Shown piece after piece: positions 26,844-34,643 of a stretch of 57,681 nucleotides of DNA. The stretch is taken from contig CAZTOR010000001.1 of assembly GCA_964615505.1 (NCBI GenBank), positions 1 to 57,681 on the forward strand, given 5' to 3'. How positions within the stretch are numbered: position 1 is the first letter of the stretch; each line of letters starts with the position of its first letter. Position numbers and translations under genes: made by a program. The stretch is from ARS21 sp964615505 (GTDB lineage Archaea; Nanobdellota; Nanobdellia; UBA10117; ARS21). Below the pieces are notes generated by a model. The model was not told the DNA's origin. It searched no databases and saw nothing but the letters and a program-made list of their open reading frames with translations.

Positions 26844-27490
26844 GTACTAAATCTTATTCCAAGGGATATTATAATAAAATTAAACATAAAAAAATGAGTG
26901 GTTTCAAAAAGGCTTTATTTAAACTTATATCTTCAACACCTTTCGTGTCCAGATATTATTTTGTGTTAAATAAGCTTATATTGAGTTTGAATCCTAGATT
27001 TGATAAAAAAATAAAAGTCTTAGATATAGGGTGTGCACAAGGCGGATTTTTAAATTTTTTAAAAAATATTAGACCTGATTTTGAATTATATGGAATGGAT
27101 ATTTCAGACATGAAGAAACTTCTTCCGAAAAATGTTAAATTTATCAACAAAAATATAATTACGGATAAGTTACCCAAAGATAAATTTGATTTAATAGTAT
27201 CACTACATTTAATTGAACATATTAATGTTTCCGATGTTCCAATATTCTTTGAAAGAGCCAAAAAATTACTAAATAAAAATGGAGTTTTGTTTGTTCTTGT
27301 ACCCAGACTTTCTCAAGAATTTTATAATGATCCTACTCACATAAGACCTTACAACAAAGAGTCTCTAGAACGATTATTTAAGATGGCGGAATTTAAAACA
27401 TTTAAAACATTTAATAATGATGAGTTTAACTTTCCGTTTAATAAACTACTAAATTCTATGAAATTGTGTTTTGGATTTGGAATAAAATGA
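26840..27490 (+). CDS. Class I SAM-dependent methyltransferase, 216 aa
   Basis: Motif I is KVLDIGCAQGGFLNFL. It is followed by LYGMDIS, DLIVSLHLIEHI and a post-core region with PRLSQEFYNDPTH. The N-terminal 45 residues are basic and partly hydrophobic. In this operon it most likely methylates a sugar of the glycan, as in other archaeal N-glycosylation clusters, but other small-molecule targets are possible. It overlaps its neighbours by four bases on each side. Confidence 0.85.
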   Translation: MSTKSYSKGYYNKIKHKKMSGFKKALFKLISSTPFVSRYYFVLNKLILSLNPRFDKKIKVLDIGCAQGGFLNFLKNIRPDFELYGMDISDMKKLLPKNVKFINKNIITDKLPKDKFDLIVSLHLIEHINVSDVPIFFERAKKLLNKNGVLFVLVPRLSQEFYNDPTHIRPYNKESLERLFKMAEFKTFKTFNNDEFNFPFNKLLNSMKLCFGFGIK

Positions 27491-28320
27491 AAGTTGTTAT
27501 CTGGAATAGCCGAGGTAGAATTGTCGGAGATACGATTCGAGAAACATCGATATTAAAATCGATTGAAGGTAAGATAGATATTATAGGTAGCTCAATAATA
27601 AAAGATTGTTATTCAGGTAATCCTTATGTTAATAAATTAATTGTAGATAAAAGATTAGACATTCTGACAAAGAATGTTTCAATTTTCAGAAAGATTGAAG
27701 CGTATACCTGCAGCGTTTTATATTCATTAAACAAAATAAAAAGGTATGATTTATGCATTATTACTCAAAAAAATAAGTTTTTATTTTCAGTATTGTCTAG
27801 AGTAGTAGGAACTCCTTTTTTACTTAAAGACGATATTAAACCCAATTTAGATATTGCAAAATTTTATTTTAGTAGATCTGAATTGGATAAATTAGATAAA
27901 TTTATCAAGAAAAATAAAAAGAAAAAAATTGGTATAAATATTGAATCTAGATCTAAAAAAAGAGCTTGGCCTATTGAAAAATATATTAAATTGATTCAAG
28001 TTTTAATTGATTCTAACTTTGAAGTATATCTTATGGGTTATGATACAAAGTATAATTCAAAGATCGTATCTAAATTTGGAAATAAAATTAATAATTTGGT
28101 AAAAAATAAATTATCAATACGGGAATCTGCAGCAATATTATCTAAATTAAATTGGTATATTGGAAATGATTCAGGATTTGCACATGTTGCAGTCGCTAGT
28201 GGTACAAATAGTTTAGTAATATTTTTGGATAGTAATGCTAAGATATTGAATCGAAATGACGTTATTGTTAAAAAACTTAGAAATCCATCAATAAATAAGG
28301 TGATTAAATTAATAAAATGA
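27487..28320 (+). CDS. Family 9 glycosyltransferase, diverged, 277 aa
   Basis: The C-terminal domain keeps the GT9 pattern (IGINIESRSKKRAWPIEKYIKLI, then WYIGNDSGFAHVAVASGTNSLVIF), while the N-terminal domain is short and diverged. It is about 80 residues shorter than the GT9 at 24176. The ATG at 27487 overlaps the upstream stop as ATGA, so it is preferred over the in-frame GTG at 27466. It could be a second heptosyltransferase. It overlaps the flippase gene by four bases. Confidence 0.8.
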   Translation: MKVVIWNSRGRIVGDTIRETSILKSIEGKIDIIGSSIIKDCYSGNPYVNKLIVDKRLDILTKNVSIFRKIEAYTCSVLYSLNKIKRYDLCIITQKNKFLFSVLSRVVGTPFLLKDDIKPNLDIAKFYFSRSELDKLDKFIKKNKKKKIGINIESRSKKRAWPIEKYIKLIQVLIDSNFEVYLMGYDTKYNSKIVSKFGNKINNLVKNKLSIRESAAILSKLNWYIGNDSGFAHVAVASGTNSLVIFLDSNAKILNRNDVIVKKLRNPSINKVIKLIK

Positions 28321-29816
28321 GTTTGAAGAAAAGGCTGATAACAGGTGGACTTTGGATAAGTGGAGCTACAGTAATTGCTGCAGCACTTGCATTTGCATAT
28401 AGATTATTATTAATTCAAAATTTGACAGTTTATGAATATGGTCTATTTTATTCAATTGTTACTTTCTTTCTGATTGCAACTACCTTTATCGATATGGGTA
28501 TCTCTCCAGCTTTTCAGAAATTTGGGTCTGAATTTTTAGCCAAAGGTAAAAGTGGGAAGTTTAATTCGCTGATAGAATATTTGTTAAAATATAAAATTAG
28601 AAATGGTTTATTATTTCTGATTTTAGTGGTTATTTCGTCTAAATTTTTAGCAACATATTATTTTAGAGATATTACTGCTTTTTCATTATTTATTGCATTA
28701 GGGCTAGTTTATTTCTTTATAGATATATTCTTTAATTTCATTAACACGCTTTTACAAACATTTCAAGACCAAAAATTATATTCTTTATATGAAGTAATTA
28801 AGATCGCTTCTCAAGTTTTGTTGCTTTATCTATTTATTTTGATGGGATTCGGAATATGGAGTCCGGTATTTGCAATGTTTTTGGGAAATGCATTACCTAG
28901 TTTAGTATTCTACTTTTTAGTTAGAACTAAACATCTAGTAAAACTTGGTTCTAAACTTGACCGATTATCTTCAGATTATGTTCGAATTAAAAAATTTGCA
29001 ATATTAAATGTGTTATTTATTTTCGGAGTTTATGTATTGAATTATACGGATACGCTAATGCTTACCGGTCTTAGAACCATAGAGGAAGTCGGATTGTATA
29101 ATGTTGCGGTACCTACGGCCAAACTAATACTTTTCTTTTCAGGAGCATTTACATTAATATTAATTCCTTTGACTTCAGCACTTTATTCTGAGAAAAAATT
29201 TGATGTTTTGAATAAACTGATAAATATATTGTATAAATTAAATATTGTATTCTTATTACCGATCGCAATGATACTGATTATCTATCCTGATATTGTAATT
29301 AGAGTTCTATTCTCTGAAAAGTATTTACCGGCAGCAAAGGCGTTGTCAATTCTAAGTGTTTCCGCTGTATTGTCTGTATTCTTTTTAATCAATTCACATA
29401 TTCTTAATGGTTTAGAAAAAGCTAAAGCAAACTTTAGAATAACTTCAATTGGAGCCATATTCAATATATTTTTGAATTTGATTTTAATTCCGATTTACGG
29501 TTTAGTTGGTGCAGCAATATCGACTTTAGGCGGATACTCGTTGATGAGTATTTTGAGTTTTGGTGCCCTTTCTAATAAATTTAATGACTTTAAATTGGAT
29601 TTCAAAGGAATTATGATGCCAAGCATAGCTGGTTTGATATTTCTAATTTCATTGAGTTTTATGAAATCGAATATATCTTTCCAAAATATTTGGATTGAGA
29701 CTATAGCGGTTGTTGGAGTGTCCGGAGTGATCTATATTGTATCTTTATTCGCACTGAAAGTTGTTTCGATAAAGCAAATAACTGAACTTATAAATTTATA
29801 TAAATTAAGGAATTAA
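28317..29816 (+). CDS. Polysaccharide flippase (MOP/Wzx-like), 499 aa
   Basis: This protein has about 14 hydrophobic segments and the N-terminal LITGGLWISGATVIAAALAF typical of oligosaccharide flippases. YNVAVPTAKLILFFSGAF and LNGLEKAKANFRITSIGAIFNIFLN are further family-like stretches. It probably moves the lipid-linked glycan across the membrane to AglB. It overlaps the upstream GT9 gene by four bases and is separated from the next GT4 gene by one base. Confidence 0.9.
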   Translation: MSLKKRLITGGLWISGATVIAAALAFAYRLLLIQNLTVYEYGLFYSIVTFFLIATTFIDMGISPAFQKFGSEFLAKGKSGKFNSLIEYLLKYKIRNGLLFLILVVISSKFLATYYFRDITAFSLFIALGLVYFFIDIFFNFINTLLQTFQDQKLYSLYEVIKIASQVLLLYLFILMGFGIWSPVFAMFLGNALPSLVFYFLVRTKHLVKLGSKLDRLSSDYVRIKKFAILNVLFIFGVYVLNYTDTLMLTGLRTIEEVGLYNVAVPTAKLILFFSGAFTLILIPLTSALYSEKKFDVLNKLINILYKLNIVFLLPIAMILIIYPDIVIRVLFSEKYLPAAKALSILSVSAVLSVFFLINSHILNGLEKAKANFRITSIGAIFNIFLNLILIPIYGLVGAAISTLGGYSLMSILSFGALSNKFNDFKLDFKGIMMPSIAGLIFLISLSFMKSNISFQNIWIETIAVVGVSGVIYIVSLFALKVVSIKQITELINLYKLRN

Positions 29817-29817
29817 A

Positions 29818-30804
29818 ATGAAAACGTTCTTTGTTCAAAATGTTCCAAAATCGCACCGATCGCATCTGGTTTTTGCTAAAAGTGTTGATGCTGAACTTTT
29901 AGTTGTATCTCCGAAATTATTGCCGATTATATTAATACCAATTATTTCTTTTTTTAGATTACCTTATCTTTATTTCAAATATCCTTCGGGAAATTTTATT
30001 TGTGAAGGGATGGCGGGACTTTATTTTTCAAGTATATTGAAATTAGTACGGCCTAACATAAATATAATTTATCATGATGCTGACCTACTCTTCCTCAGAG
30101 ATTATTCTAAAATTAGCGGTATTAAAAAGAGATATTTAGATTTTTTCTTAGATAAAATAGATTCATGTATATCTGATTCCAAATTATCAGCCATTGCATT
30201 TAAAAAACACCTAAAAATTGATTTAGAAATTGTTTATCCTTCTGTGGAGATAAATAAATTTGAATTTAAACCTAATCTTAATTCTAAACAAATAATTCAT
30301 GTTGGTAGAATTGCACCTGAAAAGAATTTGGAAAGATTAGTTAGAGCATTTGCCAAAATTAATAAGAAAATTCCTGAAAGTAAGTTAGTTTTTGTGGGCT
30401 CAGGAGACAGCTACAACTTAAGACGTCTTGCTTCAAAATTGGGTGTTGAAATTGAAGTTAAAGGTTTTGTTGAAGATCTAGATAGTGAATTAAATAATAG
30501 TTTAATCGGCTACAATGTTTCGAGCTTTGAGCCATTTGGATGTAATGGACTAGAATATGCTTTGAGCGGATTAATTCCAATAATTGGTGGAAAGAATGGT
30601 AATGCTGAAGTTTTGAAAGAAAATATGATTATATGTAATGAGCGCGATGTAAATGATATTTCAAATAAGATTATTGAGTTGATGGAGTTAAGTAAGTTTA
30701 AAAAATTGAAGTTGATTAATTCGCTTAAAAATAAATCTATAAAAATTAATGATGAAGCACAATCAGCAAAGTTTAAGAAGGCGTTTGGTAAATTAAAAAA
30801 ATGA
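29818..30804 (+). CDS. Family 4 glycosyltransferase, 328 aa
   Basis: The donor domain is clear: IIHVGRIAPEKNLERLVRAF, LVFVGSGDSYNLRRLAS and SSFEPFGCNGLEYALSGLIPI, where the E-x7-E motif reads as E-x4-G-x2-x-E. The N-terminal domain is short (about 150 residues). No membrane helix is certain, although residues 35-60 are hydrophobic. It overlaps the alkaline-phosphatase-like gene by four bases. The sugar is unknown. Confidence 0.88.
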   Translation: MKTFFVQNVPKSHRSHLVFAKSVDAELLVVSPKLLPIILIPIISFFRLPYLYFKYPSGNFICEGMAGLYFSSILKLVRPNINIIYHDADLLFLRDYSKISGIKKRYLDFFLDKIDSCISDSKLSAIAFKKHLKIDLEIVYPSVEINKFEFKPNLNSKQIIHVGRIAPEKNLERLVRAFAKINKKIPESKLVFVGSGDSYNLRRLASKLGVEIEVKGFVEDLDSELNNSLIGYNVSSFEPFGCNGLEYALSGLIPIIGGKNGNAEVLKENMIICNERDVNDISNKIIELMELSKFKKLKLINSLKNKSIKINDEAQSAKFKKAFGKLKK

Positions 30805-31991
30805 AAAATAAAACTTTGATTTTCTTTTTGGATGCAGTTCGTCCAGATTATATTGGTCGAAATACACCGTTTATGAATTCATTGAAAAAGAGTGGATCAT
30901 TCTTGAAGTTGGATACTTTGCTAGGTTACTCTTCAGGAATATGGCCAAGCATATGGACTTCAACATACCAAGATCAACATAATAAGTTTTTAGTTTATCA
31001 ATACGATCCTGCGGGTTCCAAATTTAAATGGTTTAGTTGGTTTAAATTTATGCCTGCTAAATTGAGACAATATTTTTTTGCAGGTTTGAAAGTCCCATAT
31101 TATTTTATGCCTAAGATCAGGAAATATTTGCCAAAAATATATCATGAAAGATTGTTAGATTTGCCTCCTACCATTAATCCGACTCTAGCAAAATACTTCT
31201 CAGTAGATAAATCTAGCTATAGCGGATATAATTTGATGAAAGATATTGAAAAAAAGTATAGTATAGATTATACGGGCGATCATATCAATCTACCTACTTT
31301 CAAAAAGGCTGCGCCTGTTGAAGAATGGAAATTAAGCAATAACGATATTGATTTCTTCTTCACATACGATACGGACGGATTCGGTCACACATATGGTCCA
31401 AAATCTAAAGAGATTAAAGACTTGATGAATCGAATAGATAAATCCATTAAGCGACTTTATCGAGAAGCAGATAAAAAATATGATGATGTTAATTTATTTA
31501 TATTTTCAGACCACGGTATGTGTGAGGTAAATAAATTTTTAGATGTTCAACAAGAGTTGATTAAATTGCCTTACAAGATGCCCGAAGATTATTTGGCATT
31601 TTTTGATGCGTCTATGGTTCGATTCTGGGTTAAGGACAAAAAGGTGAGAAAGGAAATAATAAAACTGATAAAATCTGTTCCCGAATTAACTTATTTGAGT
31701 GAAAGTTTGAGAGATAAATATGGTTTGAACTTCAAAGATAGAAGATTTGGTGATTTGATGTGTATTGTTGAGCCAGAGACACGAATTTTTCCCGATTATT
31801 TTGCACCAGTTAAATCTGCAATAAAAGGATTGCACGGATACGATCCTAATTTTGAGCATTCAAAGGGAGTATGGTTAAGTAATCATAAATCTAAACGGAA
31901 AAAAATGCATATAATAGATATAATACCGTCTATTGCAGATAAATTGAAAGTTAAACTTAGTAAAAAAGTTCAAGGTAAAACAATATACTAA
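30801..31991 (+). CDS. Alkaline phosphatase superfamily enzyme, 396 aa
   Basis: The fold is recognised from FFLDAVRPDYIG (first metal Asp), GYSSGIWPSIWTS (likely Ser/Thr nucleophile), TYDTDGFGHTYGP, FIFSDHGM and LHGYDPN (metal His and Asp). This is the type I phosphodiesterase/nucleotide pyrophosphatase branch. There is no signal peptide, so it probably acts in the cytosol. As the last gene of the glycan operon it may hydrolyse or transfer a phospho-sugar or phosphodiester group. Its 3' end overlaps the convergent nucleotidyltransferase gene by four bases. Confidence 0.85.
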   Translation: MKNKTLIFFLDAVRPDYIGRNTPFMNSLKKSGSFLKLDTLLGYSSGIWPSIWTSTYQDQHNKFLVYQYDPAGSKFKWFSWFKFMPAKLRQYFFAGLKVPYYFMPKIRKYLPKIYHERLLDLPPTINPTLAKYFSVDKSSYSGYNLMKDIEKKYSIDYTGDHINLPTFKKAAPVEEWKLSNNDIDFFFTYDTDGFGHTYGPKSKEIKDLMNRIDKSIKRLYREADKKYDDVNLFIFSDHGMCEVNKFLDVQQELIKLPYKMPEDYLAFFDASMVRFWVKDKKVRKEIIKLIKSVPELTYLSESLRDKYGLNFKDRRFGDLMCIVEPETRIFPDYFAPVKSAIKGLHGYDPNFEHSKGVWLSNHKSKRKKMHIIDIIPSIADKLKVKLSKKVQGKTIY

Positions 31992-32971
31992 TCTTTTCGC
32001 CAAAACCGAGGAGCAGTTTTCCAAGATAAACATATTTCTGAACGTAATTTGGAATATTTTCTTGGATTTGATAAATATTGTTGAGTAAGTAAAATTTCGC
32101 GAACATAGGGGTTTCTGAATGAAAATTTTAATTTATTATTGAATCGGAGATTATTGAAAGTATAGAAAATGATGTTTCCTAGGTTGATGAATAAATTTGG
32201 TTTGATTTTTTTTAATTCATTAATTGCGTCAATATAATTTCTATCGAAATAAATCTCCATTATTTGTTTCCAAGCTAATCTCAAGAAATGGTTTCCGTTG
32301 GAAATTAATTTGGATTTATTTTCTCCAAACGATTTATCCTTATATCTAAAATTGTATGCTTTATTGTGTTCAGAAATAAATCCAGGTATTTTTTTGGCCA
32401 GATTATTGGATATTACTCTATTTGATCGCTTATGATTATCTGCGATATATTCTCCACTGATTAACAATAGTGCTTCACCTATTCCTAGAATTAATTTAGA
32501 ATATTCGTAATCTATATTCCGATTAGAGTGTGCATTTAGAAAAGGTCCCCCTCTGTATGTTAAAATTTGCATTGATTCCCATTTAGGAATTTGGGATATT
32601 TTAGCCTTTTTTCTTAATTTTCCATATAATACTTTTCCAGATGAACTAAATTCAAAGTACATTAAATCTGGTTTTTTGTAAATTTTTGGTGAGAAAATTA
32701 ATAGCTCCACATCTACGGGTAAATTATTAAATAATTTTACGAATTTGTTTCTAATCCAAATAGATTTTAAGGGCGATAATTTTGAAGTTATGCAATAAAA
32801 ATCGATATCTGATCCCTTGTGTGTTGCTTGGCCTCGGGCAGCAGGCCCAGTTATTCCAAAAACCTCAATAAATTTACTTAGATCGGGACTGTTTTTTATA
32901 TCTTTAATAAAGGTATTAGTTCGAGCTAATATTTCCTTCTCCAATTCAGGTCTCTTTTTGTAGAAAAACAT
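31988..32971 (-). CDS. Nucleotidyltransferase-domain protein, about 327 aa
   Basis: The N-terminal 110 residues hold a DNA polymerase beta-type nucleotidyltransferase fold: GITGPAARGQATHKGSDIDFY carries the G-S-x-I-D motif, with VDVELLIF as the third carboxylate strand. The rest (about 210 residues) is basic and helical, with no family I know. The ATG at 32971 is preferred over an in-frame TTG at 33016, because an A/T-only TATA-like element lies 15-25 bp upstream of the ATG. A sugar or antibiotic nucleotidyltransferase, or a toxin-like role, is possible; the sequence does not decide. Confidence 0.75.
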   Translation of the reverse strand: MFFYKKRPELEKEILARTNTFIKDIKNSPDLSKFIEVFGITGPAARGQATHKGSDIDFYCITSKLSPLKSIWIRNKFVKLFNNLPVDVELLIFSPKIYKKPDLMYFEFSSSGKVLYGKLRKKAKISQIPKWESMQILTYRGGPFLNAHSNRNIDYEYSKLILGIGEALLLISGEYIADNHKRSNRVISNNLAKKIPGFISEHNKAYNFRYKDKSFGENKSKLISNGNHFLRLAWKQIMEIYFDRNYIDAINELKKIKPNLFINLGNIIFYTFNNLRFNNKLKFSFRNPYVREILLTQQYLSNPRKYSKLRSEICLSWKTAPRFWRKD

Positions 32972-33026
32972 ATTAATTTCTACTATATTTATTTTAAAAA
33001 ACTTAGTAATCAACAAAAAAGCTTAG

Positions 33027-33281
33027 TTACACTATGTCTTCTTCACTAACTATTACAAAATCTCCGGTCGAAATAACTGCTGAAAAAGGTATTAGATGTT
33101 TACTTGATTTGTCTTTCTCTAAATCTAAACCCATGCAATATGCGGTAGGATTCTTTACTGCTAAATAAATTAATTCGCCAGTTCTAGATTCAAAAACCAA
33201 ATCACCGAGCAGTCCAAATTTTTTGCCAGATTTTGATACAACAGTCTTACCTAAAAGGTCGCCAGATTTTGATTTAGTCAT
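33027..33281 (-). CDS. PRC-barrel domain protein, 84 aa
   Basis: The whole protein is one PRC-barrel: LLGKTVVSKSGKKFGLLGDLVFE, then LIPFSAVISTGDFVIVSEED. PRC-barrels mediate protein contacts. Small archaeal members include the CdpB cell-division proteins and RNA-processing partners. It differs from the second PRC protein in this window (44862) in having a Lys/Asp-rich loop and a Cys. It reads leftward from the replication region, behind the winged-helix gene. Confidence 0.82.
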   Translation of the reverse strand: MTKSKSGDLLGKTVVSKSGKKFGLLGDLVFESRTGELIYLAVKNPTAYCMGLDLEKDKSSKHLIPFSAVISTGDFVIVSEEDIV

Positions 33282-33329
33282 ACGATTTTTAATAAAATTT
33301 GAATTAAATACTTTTCTATACTCTGCGTG

Positions 33330-33791
33330 TCATTCATAACCGAAACTTAGCGACTCACGTTTTTGTTTTTCAACGTAATCGATACCTAATTTAGACAAAA
33401 AATAACGTTTTGGTCTTCCTGGAATTGTAGATATATAGTTTAAATGTTCTAATTCCGCAAGTTTATTTCTAATTGTTCGCTCAGATTTCTGAATATTGTA
33501 TGCAGTTTTTAGTTGTATTGCAGTTACAGCGTAATTTGGTGTTGTTGCTTGCCCTTCGGATAACAGAACGAGTAATTGAAAATCGCTTACTGCAAAATTT
33601 GATGCTAAAGGTTTGGAAATTGGTGTTTTTTGTTTGGAATTTCCATTAATTTCCAGCATCTTCTCTAATAAAAACTGATACTTATTACTTAAGTTAGATA
33701 GATCATTACGAGTTATGCTTAAATCGGACTTAAGTTTCTCGATTTCAGACTTATGAGAATTTAAAATTTTGCGATAATCTATGGAAGACAT
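33330..33791 (-). CDS. Coiled coil plus winged-helix protein, 153 aa
   Basis: Residues 9-48 form a coiled coil (SHKSEIEKLKSDLSIT and onward). Residues 65-150 form a winged helix: FQLLVLLSEG, SERTIRNKLAELEHLNYI as the recognition helix, and GRPKRYFLSKLG as the wing. It is probably a dimeric DNA-binding regulator. The DNA just upstream (33841-33948) holds two origin-recognition-like direct repeats. These may act in replication and not as its own operator. Confidence 0.8.
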   Translation of the reverse strand: MSSIDYRKILNSHKSEIEKLKSDLSITRNDLSNLSNKYQFLLEKMLEINGNSKQKTPISKPLASNFAVSDFQLLVLLSEGQATTPNYAVTAIQLKTAYNIQKSERTIRNKLAELEHLNYISTIPGRPKRYFLSKLGIDYVEKQKRESLSFGYE

Positions 33792-33840
33792 GAGTTTAAT
33801 ATGTTAAGGTCTAATAAAAGAATTCGTTTTTTCCACCAAA

Positions 33841-33874
33841 TTCCACTATTGACCCCTTTATTTCCGATGGAATT
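33841..33874 (-). repeat. ORB-like direct repeat, copy 1
   Basis: On the minus strand this reads aattccatcggaaata then aaggggtc and onward. It matches the archaeal origin recognition box pattern TTCCA-n2-GGAAA followed by a G-string. It agrees with copy 2 in 33 of 34 bases and lies in the same orientation, 74 bp away. Confidence 0.8.
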
Positions 33875-33914
33875 CCTTTAAGTGGGCACATTATCTTATT
33901 TTTTTACCAATAAT

Positions 33915-33948
33915 TTCCAATATTGACCCCTTTATTTCCGATGGAATT
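33915..33948 (-). repeat. ORB-like direct repeat, copy 2
   Basis: This is the second copy of the 34-bp ORB-like element, differing from copy 1 at one base. It begins two bases after the stop codon of the Cas4-like nuclease gene. The core ttccatcggaaat then aaaggggt aligns with the two boxes at the origin near 38.5 kb. Confidence 0.8.
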
Positions 33949-33950
33949 AC

Positions 33951-34643
33951 TTAAATTTCCTTGTCTCTACCGAAACAAATATCTTTGAAATCGCAATAAT
34001 TGCAGATATATGATTCTTCTCTGCTCGGAGGAGTTAGTGTTTTTAAGGACTGTGCTAGTACTGAACCTCTGGCCTCTAAATAATTTAGAGTATTTATTTT
34101 AGGAACTTCGTATGTTTTTATTTTATTTAAGGAAAAATAAACGATACATAATTTTTTAATTTTAGACTGATTTTCAGGTTTCATCATAGAATAATAGGAT
34201 TGTATTTGCATAATGTGTTCTATTTTAGGTTTTTCAGGGATACGTTCAGTCGTTTTGAACTCATACATCACATCATCAGACAATACATCCACGTAACCAA
34301 TTGCATCGAATAATCCGAAATCCTGCGACAAAAATATTTCGTTTTCGTGTTCTTCGAGGTGTTCTTGAAAAAAATTGTGGATTGCATGTCCTCTAGAAAA
34401 AATCCATAATTTATCTAATGAAATAGGTACTTCTTCGATAAGATCATAATATGAGCGTCTTAAACAAGGTCCGGTTAATCTGGTGACTCCGAATCGTGGT
34501 TTCTTATTTGAGTCTCTTTTCTTTCTTTTATCGCGCCCAGCAACAAGTGCTCGGATAACTACGGGTGGGAAGTGCTCATACTCTGCCTCATAAATATCTT
34601 TTACACTTCTTTCTTCACCGTCTGGGCAAATTATTTTAACCAT
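33951..34643 (-). CDS. Cas4/RecB-like nuclease with Fe-S cysteines, 230 aa
   Basis: This is a PD-(D/E)xK nuclease of the Cas4/AddB type. C60 (GPCLRRSYY) and C214, C217 and C223 (YICNYCDFKDIC) form the four-cysteine 4Fe-4S ligand set. Active-site elements are the His in SRGHAIHN, the Asp of GYVDVLSD, E-F-K in YEFKTTE and the Gln of IMQIQSYY. No cas genes or CRISPR array are nearby. It overlaps DP2 by eight bases, which indicates a replication or repair role, such as end or flap processing, and not CRISPR adaptation. Confidence 0.9.
   Translation of the reverse strand: MVKIICPDGEERSVKDIYEAEYEHFPPVVIRALVAGRDKRKKRDSNKKPRFGVTRLTGPCLRRSYYDLIEEVPISLDKLWIFSRGHAIHNFFQEHLEEHENEIFLSQDFGLFDAIGYVDVLSDDVMYEFKTTERIPEKPKIEHIMQIQSYYSMMKPENQSKIKKLCIVYFSLNKIKTYEVPKINTLNYLEARGSVLAQSLKTLTPPSREESYICNYCDFKDICFGRDKEI

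Noticed and set aside
30801..31991. Alkaline-phosphatase-fold enzyme as the missing GmhB phosphatase
   Set aside because: GmhB belongs to the HAD superfamily with a D-x-D motif. This protein has the metal-binding pattern of phosphodiesterases, so I do not assign it to that step.
19478..33016. Glycan operon as a mobile element or prophage island
   Set aside because: The genes look A/T-richer than the SecFD region, but I see no integrase, transposase, tRNA junction or terminal repeats. Horizontal origin of the heptose genes remains possible.
33841..33948. Short direct repeats near a Cas4-like gene as a CRISPR array
   Set aside because: There are only two copies, no third repeat or regular spacers, and no other cas gene. 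The sequence fits archaeal origin boxes instead.
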